Below are positions 12,289 through 21,972 of a stretch of 34,020 nt of DNA, in pieces (position 1 is the stretch's first letter; the number at the start of each line of letters is the position of its first letter). The translations under genes and the position numbers were made by a program. The stretch is from Glomus cerebriforme. Taxonomy: Eukaryota > Glomeromycota > Glomeromycetes > Glomerales > Glomeraceae. Below the pieces are notes generated by a model. It searched no databases. It was not told the origin of the DNA and saw only the letters and a list, made by a program, of their open reading frames with translations. Location: NCBI GenBank assembly GCA_003550305.1, contig QKYT01000077.1, forward strand, positions 213,096-247,115, given 5' to 3'.

Positions 12289-15200
12289 AATATTTATAAA
12301 AATAATTAATTCGTTGAACCAATTAATTATAAATGCATCAGATATGTGACTTGTTAGTGGACCGATCACTGAAACTATACATTTTCTATTTTTTTTTTTT
12401 TCCAAATAGTTTCAAATTTTCCGAATTTTCCAAATTTTCCGAATTGTCCGAATTGTTCAAAATATTATTAATAATCTTTTTTTTTTTAAAAAAAAACAAA
12501 ATTCTTGTAACAAAATTTTTTTTCGTAATTCAGTACACGTCAGCATATGATCGTCAATCACGTGAACAAAAATTGGGATGACGTCTTCAAGAATAAGGCT
12601 AGAAATAGACTTATTTTTTTCGCGTGATTACAATGTAAAATAATTTTTTTATTATTGTGTAATAAAGCTATCAAAGAACAAAAACACAAAGAACTTAACG
12701 ATATAAAATGTATTATGATGTCATAATCTTTTTTCTTTCTTTCTAATAATTAGGGAAAGATCATATTATTATATTTTTTCTATAATTCAATTTAAAAAGT
12801 AATTACATATGAACTTTTGGGCGTAAAATTTCCAAATGTAATTAATAGCCGAACATTATCAATCAATATCAATGCTTATAATGCTCATAGATGTGCTTTG
12901 ATTTGATTACGTGAATATACAATAATAATTAGATCAAATAGATAAATCAAATACGTATTCATTTTACAGATTAATAAGGAAATCAACGAACTTTTTAATA
13001 CATTTGAAACGTTAATTACATAGTCTTATGAGCATACTTTCAGTTTTCTTTTATTGTAAAAGAATGTAAATAAATTATATAATCATATAAATATAAATAT
13101 ATATATTTTTTTATTATTATTTGGATCAAAAGGATTTCTTTTGCCGAATATATTCGGTGGCGTGTCAAAATAATATATACATACTGTATATTATTTTATT
13201 AATTGATAAATACTGGTCAAGTAACGCGCCATTATTTTGTTCACCATGAAAATATTAGATCAAAAGTGGAAACCACTCTAACTTTAATTGTAATATTTAT
13301 TGATTCTTATTGGAATATTCATTTTAACTTCCACAAACTAACGTCTCCTTTGTATTTGAAACAAAAACCACTTGTTTATACCTAAAAACAGAAATCTATT
13401 GAGTAATGGTAAGAATAATTTATATTATTTGCATCCCATAGAAGTAAAGAACAATGTATTATAAGAGAATTATATAATTAATGTAACTATTATGTGTAAA
13501 CAAATTTTATTAAATAGTTTTGATCCATTAAGGATGTAGTATTTTTTTTTTTTTAGATGGCGGAAAATCCGTAAAAAAATTAGAATAACTCGGAATTACC
13601 GATTTATACATTAGTGTGTTCTTAAGTAAATGCATGCATATTATGAAGCGGCAATAATCATCCGAAAATGAAATATAATAATAATTAGCTCATAAGTATT
13701 ACTACGGGCAACAATGATTACGCGTATCTATAATTAATAAGCGTATTATGGTCGTAAGAAAAATTCATTAAAGGTAAAGAATATTATGAAATCTCATTGT
13801 CATAATAATTTCGCGATCAAATAATAATATTAATTATAGATGTTATATGATGTAATATTTAAGCTATCCAAATCGAGTAAAAAAAAAAAGAAATTTTATC
13901 ACAAGACATTTTGTGTTACTTTAAGATTTTACTTTTAAATTAATTTTAGCTTGGCAAAGCTTCCTATTTTTAAATTTAAAACCACGTGACCAAAATGTTT
14001 TACTGCCGTAGGATTAAATTTGAAAAACATTTATCTTGTCAATCGATTGAACACAAGGTAAATTAGTTAAATATTATTTTTAGACAATAAAAATAGATTT
14101 ATGATGTAATCTGCAGATCATTTTCTAATAATATGCTGCAAATAGGAAAAAACAATTAAAGTTTGAACACAAAGGATCCTTCTATTAAGCGACAGCTATT
14201 GCATTATTTATTTTTTCCAAAAAGATTCAACACTCTTAATATTTAATTTATCACCCAAATTAATAAAACTGCTTGTAAGAATGAATAACATGAAATTATT
14301 GTCGCGTCGCGAGAAACACTGCATTAATTATTTAATCATCGTTAGTATTGTTTATTAGAATGTGTAAGATTTCAAAAGTTTTTCTTTAAAAATTTCTAAA
14401 ATTAGTATAATGTCCGTTGATAACAATTATAGATTTTTCTTTCTCAATGCAAGTTTATCATCCCCAATTTTTCCATCCTTTTTTTTTTTTTATGATCTCA
14501 TGGCTAAATAAATAATGTCATATATTTCAAATTAGAGAACAAACTAAAAATAAAAGCATATATTGAAATTTATTCAGGTATATAATTTTAAACAAAAGAA
14601 ACATCATTCATTGTATTGTAGAAGAAATTATTATAAATAAATTATTATACGTTGATTCAAAGAAATAATTGCATTCGCAATCGTGTAGACAAACATGTGA
14701 TTTAGTTAGCAAAGATTTCTAGTGTCACGTGACTGTAAATTCAGTCCAAATTGAAACTAATTTAATTGATTTTTGTTAATTACATAAATATAAAAATAAC
14801 GTCTTTAAATGTTTAGATCTATGATTGTTTTAATGAAATTGTATATAGATATATCATATAAATACTTTTATATATCAATATAGTAATAAATATTTTGATG
14901 GTAAAATCCTACCAAAATTATACGAAATTATAGATTTGGCCCAAAAAAATCTTAACCGGTTAATTTAACAAGTTACTGTATATATTATAGTAAAAATTAT
15001 AATTAAAATCTTTTCGTAGTCACTATAATTAAAATTCGACTCATAATATATTTAATAAATGTCTTAATAAAATCGATGTTATTTTTTTTTTCTTCAATAA
15101 TTTTTGAGTTCTTTATATTCCAATTTCTGCAAGAAAATTCCAAATAACTATCTCTTACATATGAAAATTTGTTTTTTCAAAAACAACATTCCTATCTAAA

Positions 15201-15303
15201 AATAGTAAATTAATACTTCATTTTTTAGAGGGATTTTCAAAAAGTGAACTGTCACGTTATTTTAATTTTTTCAGTATTACTCCAGGATCCCAGGTATCAC
15301 TAT

Positions 15304-15420
15304 CTAAATGTCACCGCAGGTGCATCACTGAAGTGGAATTTTGGGCAGAGTTTCAATTACATTTTTAATTCTGCCCAAAATTCTATCCTAATGCTGATGC
15401 GGTGAGCCGGTGACATTTAG
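15304..15420. mobile_element. 117-bp palindromic MITE-like element, copy 1
   Basis: The ends are an exact 13-bp inverted repeat (CTAAATGTCACCG / CGGTGACATTTAG). Inside, AGTGGAATTTTGGGCAGA faces TCTGCCCAAAATTCTATC, so most of the element folds into one imperfect hairpin. A related copy of the core lies at 31305-31386. There is no coding capacity. I cannot identify a clean target-site duplication, so the true boundaries may differ. It is probably a non-autonomous DNA element whose transposase source is not in this window. Confidence 0.6.
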
Positions 15421-16018
15421 CTTTGCTAAAATGCGAGTTATGAATTTTTAGGTTTCTGACCCATACAAGAAAAGCACGTGAAATAGGGCCCAAAAATTAA
15501 AGTAATAAATCAAGTGAACAGAATTAATCTTCTGATATTGACGAAAATGGGCAACAAATTAATGTCCACAATTCGAAATTACAGACCATAGTGCCATGCT
15601 ATATATTCACCATATATACAAATACAACCAATGCTAATATTATGCACAAGTTGATTATTAAAATAATTATTAAATCAAAACAGTTATCGAAAATAAGGCT
15701 GGTTCCAAATACAGATAACGATTATAATTAAAATCTTTAATAGTAAATTTTACTATATAATTTGTTGACAAAAAATTCCAATGAAATATCATGATTTTAA
15801 ATTAAAGGCTTTTATTTAACTAGTGTTTAACTTTACTCTTTGATAAGATGATAAACTTCAATCGGGAACAACATTATGCGCAAATGATTTTTCCTTTATA
15901 CTACTACGTTGGTTTCGGGAACCAATCACATGACCGTTTTTTTTCGATCATCTTCCGGAGGAATTTAGCCAAACCTGATTCTAAAAAATAAAATTTGACA
16001 AATAATGCGACAAATGAT

Positions 16019-16954
16019 ATAATCAAGTATTTTCCCTAAAAAAAAATCCGAATTTTTCGGAATTCTACACTTCCGAAGATAAAAAAATGTGCCACTGAAA
16101 ATTACCCTTTTAGGCTAATCTGTGACTCGTGCTTAAACCATAATCATATACTTTTCCGAAAGAATTTCCCGAATTCTACACTTCAGAAGAAAATTAATTT
16201 ACCATTTTTAGCTATAACATGCTAGATAATCAACTATAAAATAATTATTAAATATTTCGTAAAAAATACAAGAAAAATATAGATCACTGTCAGTTATTTT
16301 ATAAGAATCTTATATTATATGTAATAATAGGGTTTTGCAGCACGATTAAAAAATAATGAATTGCTTTTTTTCAATCTAATTTTTTTTGTTAATTATATTC
16401 TAACAATTCTCTGCTGTTATTAANACAAATAATTTGATAATTTAATCACTCAAGAGATAGATCGTGAGAAAATAGATTATAACAATTTGGGAATTTGAGG
16501 GTAATGATATGTGATATGACGAAAATGGAATGGCAAATTAACTTTTTTTAATATTTCAAAACATGTTAAATAACTAATCTAAAGATTTATCTGTTGTAAT
16601 AAAGTTTAATTATTTACAATTTTGGATTGTGAAAATTATATATTAATAATAGATCCTGACATTCGTGAGAATAAAAAAAAATAAATAAACTAGTTTTTAA
16701 GCATTCTTATACTGAATGAATTCTTTAACTGCTGCAAATACTCTAAAATTTCATCTTTGATTTTCTCAGTAGAGATAATATAATTCTGAAGTGTAGAATT
16801 CGGTAAATTCTTTCGGAAAAGTACATGATTATGGCTTAAGCACGAGCCACAGATTAGCCTAAAAGGGTAATTTTCAGTGGCACATTTTTTTTATCTTCGG
16901 AAGTGTAGAATTCCGAAAAATTCGGATTTTTTTTTAGGGAAAATACTTGATTAT
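16019..16954. mobile_element. 936-bp non-autonomous DNA transposon with 170-bp TIRs and 9-bp TSD
   Basis: The left arm (16019-16188) and right arm (16784-16954) are reverse complements over about 170 bp, with four substitutions and one A-run length difference. Both ends begin ATAATCAAGTATTTTCCC. The element is flanked by an exact 9-bp direct repeat, ACAAATGAT, at 16010-16018 and 16955-16963. Each arm carries two related internal motifs built on GAATTCTACACTTC near its inner and middle parts. The 595-bp interior has no open frame of note and contains an N at 16424. Long TIRs with a 9-bp duplication are the known hallmark of Mutator-like elements, so this is best read as a non-autonomous MULE-type element. 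The high arm identity suggests a fairly recent insertion. Confidence 0.85.
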
Positions 16955-17098
16955 ACAAATGATTGTATTTTATTCTAATAATCATGAGCCACACATGTTT
17001 AACAACCTGAACATCATCACTAATTGCTGAAAAGTAATTGTGATTATTTAACGAATACCTATAATTATAGATGCTGCAGGAATTCGGGAATTACACCA

Positions 17099-17124
17099 TT
17101 ACGGCATTACTACATATGCCGTAA
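17099..17124. repeat. 9-bp-stem inverted repeat
   Basis: TTACGGCAT and ATGCCGTAA form an exact 9-bp stem around an 8-base loop in otherwise AT-rich non-coding DNA. Its function is unknown. Confidence 0.6.
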
Positions 17125-17569
17125 ATAATTTCGAAACCGTCGTAAAGCTGTAATGTAATTGAGCACCGTAGTTTAATTTAACGCCATAATTAAATGTAAA
17201 AGTAATGTAAAGTAAATTAAGAAACATAGTTATTTATTAAAATACTAATGTTCAACTAAAAACAAATTTAAATAAAATTTTATAGTCATTAATTAAGATA
17301 ATAAACCGGGACCAATTTTAGAGAAAACCCATATTGGGCTACTTTTAATAATCAAGATAGAACAATATTATTATGAAATTATTTAATTATGTTATATTTT
17401 ACCGGTAAATTTGATGATTGTACTGGACTCCCAGGTATAATCATATACGGTACGTCTAGCGACTCAACCGCATATTCTAGTTTAGTAGTGTAAATCCTGA
17501 GAGATTATAATATCACGTGATCCGTTGACCGTTATGGTTAATTTTAAAACCAGTCTTGTAGCACTAATC

Positions 17570-17685
17570 CATGGAAATAACTATATTATTAAAAAAACCA
17601 TTCATTCCATACATAGAAAAGCATATCGTACATGGAAATAAATAACTATATTATTAAAAAAACCATACATTCCATACCTAGAAAA
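17570..17685. repeat. tandem duplication of about 51-55 bp
   Basis: Bases 17570-17620 recur at 17631-17685 with a 4-base insertion and two mismatches (period about 61). It lies 138 bp upstream of the first ATG of the VLIG-like gene, in what would be its promoter or 5' region. A perfect hairpin GGTGAT / ATCACC follows at about 17749-17764. Confidence 0.8.
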
Positions 17686-17822
17686 ACTGGTTTCTGTAAT
17701 CCCCCAACTGAACAGGGACATAAGTACCTTTAAATACTTTATTATTATGGTGATGATAATCACCGCTATTATAATTATAAATAAGCCGTTTTTCAAAGGA
17801 TTTATAATTTTTTCTTAGCATT

Positions 17823-18035
17823 ATGGTTGATAATAAATCTATAACAATACACAAAAAATGGCATTCGATTCTAGGAGAAACATTGCCTTTAATTGAGCCT
17901 TATCATTATATTAAAATCAACAAAATTCTTACACCTCCAAAATTACCAGCTCATGAAAGAAATGGAAGCATAGCTGCGGTTCTTCCATATATCCGACAGA
18001 AGTTAAGATGTGGGGAGTTGACGTTCTTAGAGTAG
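17823..18035 (+). CDS. VLIG-like gene, N-terminal segment (frame 1 of 4)
   Basis: This is the first segment of the broken GTPase gene. It starts at the first ATG after an in-frame stop (17805) and reads about 61 plausible codons, ending in a segment L-P-Y-I-R-Q-K-L-R before the frame is lost near 18007; the last few codons up to the TAG at 18033 are out of the true frame. It has no recognised domain. A TATA-like TTATAAATA lies at 17775-17783, and a possible splice acceptor sits directly before the ATG, so the real start remains uncertain. Confidence 0.5.
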   Translation: MVDNKSITIHKKWHSILGETLPLIEPYHYIKINKILTPPKLPAHERNGSIAAVLPYIRQKLRCGELTFLE

Positions 18036-18226
18036 AAAATATTAAAAATTTAATTGAAGATGAGGAATTTTCTGACGACGAATTTTCTACTACAGAAGCG
18101 ACGGATGAAACTCAAGGATTAAAAAAAAATCAATTGTCTCGGTTTGATTGCATCGCTAGTCTGCTTGCCTCTGCTGAATGTACTGTAGCTCAAGACATCT
18201 TTCGACCTTATCTCGATTTCCAATAG
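18008..18226 (+). CDS. VLIG-like gene, acidic linker segment (frame 2 of 4)
   Basis: This frame continues from the previous segment one base out of phase. It begins M-W-G-V-D-V-L-R, passes through an acidic Asp/Glu/Ser/Thr stretch (about 18056-18115), and continues toward L-A-S-A-E-C-T-V-A-Q-D-I-F-R. It then loses frame at about 18205, where the next frame picks up L-S-R-F-P-I-A-F-P. The missing base looks like an A in CGA(A)CC. The ATG at 18008 is not a real start; it is internal to the protein. Confidence 0.55.
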   Translation: MWGVDVLRVENIKNLIEDEEFSDDEFSTTEATDETQGLKKNQLSRFDCIASLLASAECTVAQDIFRPYLDFQ

Positions 18227-21200
18227 CATTTCCTTTAATAATGCCTGATTTAAATGAAGCAGAAAAGTTTAAAGTAACACTTCCTTTGCTTACTGGTCCA
18301 GTTATCAAATGGGAAACGAACCCAGGAACAATAATTGAAAACCATCTTTTTAACGATCCATTCAAATTGATTGTTGCAATTCGAATTGGAACGAACCCTC
18401 AAGGCAAAAGCACTATACTCAATCAGTTAATGACTTCAAATTCTACGTTCTCTTCACGTTCTGATCCAAGAGCAGAATATGGAATTCCACATATGATTGG
18501 TGGAAGTGTCGAGTTCACTTGGTTGACCCAAGAAACTTGTAGAATGAGTCTATGGAATGATGTTCTTGAAAATTACTATAAGGAAGGGGCAAAAGATATT
18601 ATGCTGCTTGCAAATTTACATGGTGATGCATTAGATTATCCAGATCAAATTAAATTTTTAAAGCAATTTCCTTCTAGTTTCTTGGTTTTTTTAATGCCTG
18701 GATGTACTGAACATCACATAAGGGATTTTGAGGCTCTAATTGGTCCCAAAAAAGTGGTATATGGCTGCGTGAATAACAAAAATATCATAGGCAAAAAGAA
18801 ATATACTATTGATACCAATTTCTTAACGCAAGATAAAACGTTAAAAAAAGTGCGCAATATGTTCAAAGATGCTTTATATACTGGTACTTCATCATTCAGA
18901 GCTGATGAATTAAAATTAGGAAGATCACTTCAATTTACTGAAGGTATCAAGTTTTCCTTGTCTCAAATTTTGATAGATTTTGTTAAATACAAAACATGTC
19001 GTTATATTAAGATGAATGTTATGCAGTTTCAAAGAAAACAACAATTAGAAGATGGTCTTCAAATTTGGAAAAATAATCATGAATTACAAACATTAATGAA
19101 TTTATACAAAAACATTCTAAAACTACCTTTCGAAAAAAGAAGGCGAGCTCTAGCACATCTTGAAAGGGAAGTATCCAGGCTTTCCATGATAGAATCTTCT
19201 GAAGCTCGAAATCAGGCTGTGTTGAAAAAAGAAGAATTACGTAAATCTAGTTTGGTCAGTAATCAAGAAAATGAGAAAAAAATTCGAGATGAAATTGCAA
19301 AAATTTGGGCAGATGTTGATTGTATGAGTTTGGGTTTGGAGCACTTCTTCCGTGAATTGGGACAAATTTATAAAATTTTTTCCATTAGTGACCAAAGTAA
19401 TGAGATTGTTTTGAAACTACCAGAACTTTATTCTGAACTATTAATTGGTGGTCACATTATAGAATTACTTGATGGTGATGCTGGATCTATATCCGAGGCT
19501 TGGTTCTCGGCCATTTGTGGACATATTTGTAGAAAATATCCTAAACTTAGAATTTTTGTGGTCAGCATACTTGGCTTACAGTCATCAGGAAAGTCTACTC
19601 TCTTAAATGCTCTTTTTGCATGTAGATTTGCTGTTTCAGTTGGGCGTTGTACTAGAGGCCTTTTTATGCGGTTATTATTTTTGGAAAAAGATTTATCTGA
19701 TCAACTTAATATTGATGCACTTATCTTGATTGATACTGAAGGTCTTGGTGCACCAGAAAAGATGTGCGATCCAGAATCAGAAAAGAAAGATCGGATACTT
19801 GCAACTTTTGCAATGGGTGTAAGTAATTTGACAATCCTCAATGTACTTGGAGAATCAATGCGTGACTTGACAGAAATTTTACAGATTGCAATTGTGACAA
19901 TGGCCCGCCTTGAAAAGGCTGGAATGGCCCCTGATATTCTTATGGTACAGCATGTTTCTGAACGAAATGCGGCAAGACTTTCTGAGCCTGAAGAAAAATT
20001 TCGAGAAGCCCTTCGGGAGGCTTTAGAAATAGCTGAAAAACAAGACATTGAAATGGGAATATCCAATACAGAATGTCTTCAAATACTTGATGAAAGAATA
20101 AAAAAAGGCCAGCTCCTTAAACAATTTCGACCATTTAAAAATGGTGCAACTGCTTATGCTCCACCATCAGAACAATATCACGAGGATGTTGTCAATTTAT
20201 ACAATTCCATAATTAATGATTGCAAGAATTCTCAAAGCAAAACTGAATTTTCAGAGTGGCATTCATTAATTCAAAATTATTGGGATGCAGTCTCTCATGA
20301 GGATTTTGCCGTTCGTTTCAAAAATATCAAGGAAATTCATGATTTTATTGATCTTGGAAAACAAATTACAAGGTTGAAAGAAACAATAGATAAAGCATTT
20401 TCAAAACATGAGGAATCGATTATGCAAATAATTCGTTCTAAGCTTCAGAATTGGTCTTCCAATAACAGGTCAAATATAAATTTGCGTCTTAAAAATGAAT
20501 GTTTAGAATTAATTGAAAAAGGACTAAGAGACGTTCCATGTGATTCCAACTGTGAAAGATGTGGAAAAATAAAAAAAGAAAGAATTGATTTGGAAAAATA
20601 CCTTGAGGATAAAAATAATGAGAAGTGTGAGATAGAGACTAAACAAACAATTGAGAATTATATCAAACTTAATCATCAATCTGTATCCGCAAAACTTATT
20701 CAAATGCTTGAGGCTAGCCTTATTCGAAAAGGTATTTCATCTGAATCTACCGACATAATTAACAAACATTTGGAAACGATGTTAAAAAATATGCCACACA
20801 GAGGATTTTCTGATAATGAACGTAAACAAAAGGTTGAAATAGTATGGAATTTATTACGGAATCATATATCATCGAGGAATGATGCTATACCGGTAGAGGA
20901 AAAAATAGATAAAGAAGTTGAAGATGAATATATTAATATATTACCATCAGAACTTTATCAACAATATAAAAGTGGAAATTCTCCAATTTTACCTAGATGC
21001 AAGGCATATAAAATTTATAGAAGTTTTGATATAAGAAAAATGCAAATTTCACAATATTTGGAGAAAAGGGACTTTTACGTTCTCCGGAATAGGCTTGATA
21101 ATTTGGTAGATAACATCTTAAAAAGAAGAGCTTCTTATCATTTTTACCCTGGAACTGTACGTGATCTTAAAAAAGAAATATCACAAATTCTTAATCCAAA

Positions 21201-21972
21201 TTATTTAGCCGAGTTCAAATGGAATGTTCACTTATACACTTTGTTGAAATTTAAACCAAAAGTGATAAGTTTCCAAGAAGAATGGGATAAAGAAAACACT
21301 CCGCTTGGCATGCTTGATCAAAAAAAAGAGGAATATTTAAAGGTGATTGATACCCGGCTTCAATATGGAAATACTCTTGTTTCTGAAGGCCATATTGTTG
21401 GGGAATATTTATTGAAAGTTATTCACGAAAAAGCAATGAATGCAGGGAGTGAAGAACGAAAAAAAGCAGCGCGTGATATTTCCTGGTTGAACTGTGCTGA
21501 ATCAGTTAGACTTAAATATTTTGAGAGACTTGCTTATCAAGTTCAGAAAGGTAATAAAGAAGAAGCTATACAACACTTTTCTTGTCCAAAATATCGAATA
21601 GAAAATTGGTTTATAAGTACAGTTGATAATAATACAAGTGGAAACCCAAAACAAAAGTATACAGGTACTTTTAATGCAGAATTCAATCGAGTCTTTCAGG
21701 AAATTCGTAACTGTCAAAGTTTTGAGGAAATCAAAAAATTTGTAAACAATTATATGACAGAAGTTGATAAAGTGGACTACAAATTTGACCTTAAAGATAG
21801 TCAAATTACAGAAGATTTAAAAATATTATATAAAGCTATTGAGGAAGAGCTTAGAACCAAAGGGGGAGGTCGTTATCCAAGACAAGAATCTTTTCAAAAA
21901 CCAAATGCTTGGATGTACAGTATCATGTCCTCTTTGTGGGGCTTTGTGTTGGGGATCTCGGGATCATCATGA
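18178..21972 (+). CDS. VLIG-like GTPase, main body (frame 3 of 4)
   Basis: This 1264-codon open segment holds the core of the GTPase; its first 10 or so codons are out of the true frame. The first P-loop is G-T-N-P-Q-G-K-S-T (residues 71-79), followed by G-G-S-V-E-F-T-W-L (108-116) and L-A-N-L-H-G-D-A (144-151), a pattern I associate with the URGCP/VLIG N-terminal region. The second, canonical G domain has G1 G-L-Q-S-S-G-K-S-T (466-474), a G-R-C-T-R-G switch motif (489-494) with the G2 threonine, and G3 D-T-E-G (519-522). D-I-L-M-V-Q-H-V-S (586-594) occupies the place of the poorly conserved G4. A C-x3-C-x2-C cluster starts at residue 788. The rest is Lys/Glu-rich and predicted helical. The last 37 or so codons, after the G run at 21862-21866, are out of frame. 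No intron is needed. Confidence 0.9.
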   Translation: MYCSSRHLSTLSRFPIAFPLIMPDLNEAEKFKVTLPLLTGPVIKWETNPGTIIENHLFNDPFKLIVAIRIGTNPQGKSTILNQLMTSNSTFSSRSDPRAEYGIPHMIGGSVEFTWLTQETCRMSLWNDVLENYYKEGAKDIMLLANLHGDALDYPDQIKFLKQFPSSFLVFLMPGCTEHHIRDFEALIGPKKVVYGCVNNKNIIGKKKYTIDTNFLTQDKTLKKVRNMFKDALYTGTSSFRADELKLGRSLQFTEGIKFSLSQILIDFVKYKTCRYIKMNVMQFQRKQQLEDGLQIWKNNHELQTLMNLYKNILKLPFEKRRRALAHLEREVSRLSMIESSEARNQAVLKKEELRKSSLVSNQENEKKIRDEIAKIWADVDCMSLGLEHFFRELGQIYKIFSISDQSNEIVLKLPELYSELLIGGHIIELLDGDAGSISEAWFSAICGHICRKYPKLRIFVVSILGLQSSGKSTLLNALFACRFAVSVGRCTRGLFMRLLFLEKDLSDQLNIDALILIDTEGLGAPEKMCDPESEKKDRILATFAMGVSNLTILNVLGESMRDLTEILQIAIVTMARLEKAGMAPDILMVQHVSERNAARLSEPEEKFREALREALEIAEKQDIEMGISNTECLQILDERIKKGQLLKQFRPFKNGATAYAPPSEQYHEDVVNLYNSIINDCKNSQSKTEFSEWHSLIQNYWDAVSHEDFAVRFKNIKEIHDFIDLGKQITRLKETIDKAFSKHEESIMQIIRSKLQNWSSNNRSNINLRLKNECLELIEKGLRDVPCDSNCERCGKIKKERIDLEKYLEDKNNEKCEIETKQTIENYIKLNHQSVSAKLIQMLEASLIRKGISSESTDIINKHLETMLKNMPHRGFSDNERKQKVEIVWNLLRNHISSRNDAIPVEEKIDKEVEDEYINILPSELYQQYKSGNSPILPRCKAYKIYRSFDIRKMQISQYLEKRDFYVLRNRLDNLVDNILKRRASYHFYPGTVRDLKKEISQILNPNYLAEFKWNVHLYTLLKFKPKVISFQEEWDKENTPLGMLDQKKEEYLKVIDTRLQYGNTLVSEGHIVGEYLLKVIHEKAMNAGSEERKKAARDISWLNCAESVRLKYFERLAYQVQKGNKEEAIQHFSCPKYRIENWFISTVDNNTSGNPKQKYTGTFNAEFNRVFQEIRNCQSFEEIKKFVNNYMTEVDKVDYKFDLKDSQITEDLKILYKAIEEELRTKGGGRYPRQESFQKPNAWMYSIMSSLWGFVLGISGSS

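Larger units (their letters stand above)
8560..15300. other. long AT-rich gene-poor stretch
   Basis: I can support no coding gene in nearly 7 kb. Open frames at 10847-11266 and 11046-11354 run across the N gap and are homopolymer-driven. A 60-codon frame at 13203-13385 and minus frames at 11325-11758 and 12333-12581 (plus) are unconvincing. A patch at about 11478-11545 is GC-richer, with TTGGCCAA and short dyads. A hairpin with an exact 8-bp stem (TAAGCTGC / GCAGCTTA) sits at 8914-8938. Tandem repeats and an assembly gap are listed separately. Confidence 0.6.

Noticed and set aside
13203..13385. 60-codon plus-strand frame
   Set aside because: Ile/Phe/Asn-rich, no ATG context or promoter, and no recognisable motif; it looks like a chance open frame.
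16019..16954. RIP as the cause of arm differences in the 16-kb element
   Set aside because: Three of four substitutions are in one direction, but their contexts are not consistently CpA, and four changes are too few for a claim.
19701..20066. 121-codon minus-strand frame inside the GTPase gene
   Set aside because: It is the antisense shadow of a strongly supported coding frame. The same applies to 21502-21804 and 18156-18365.
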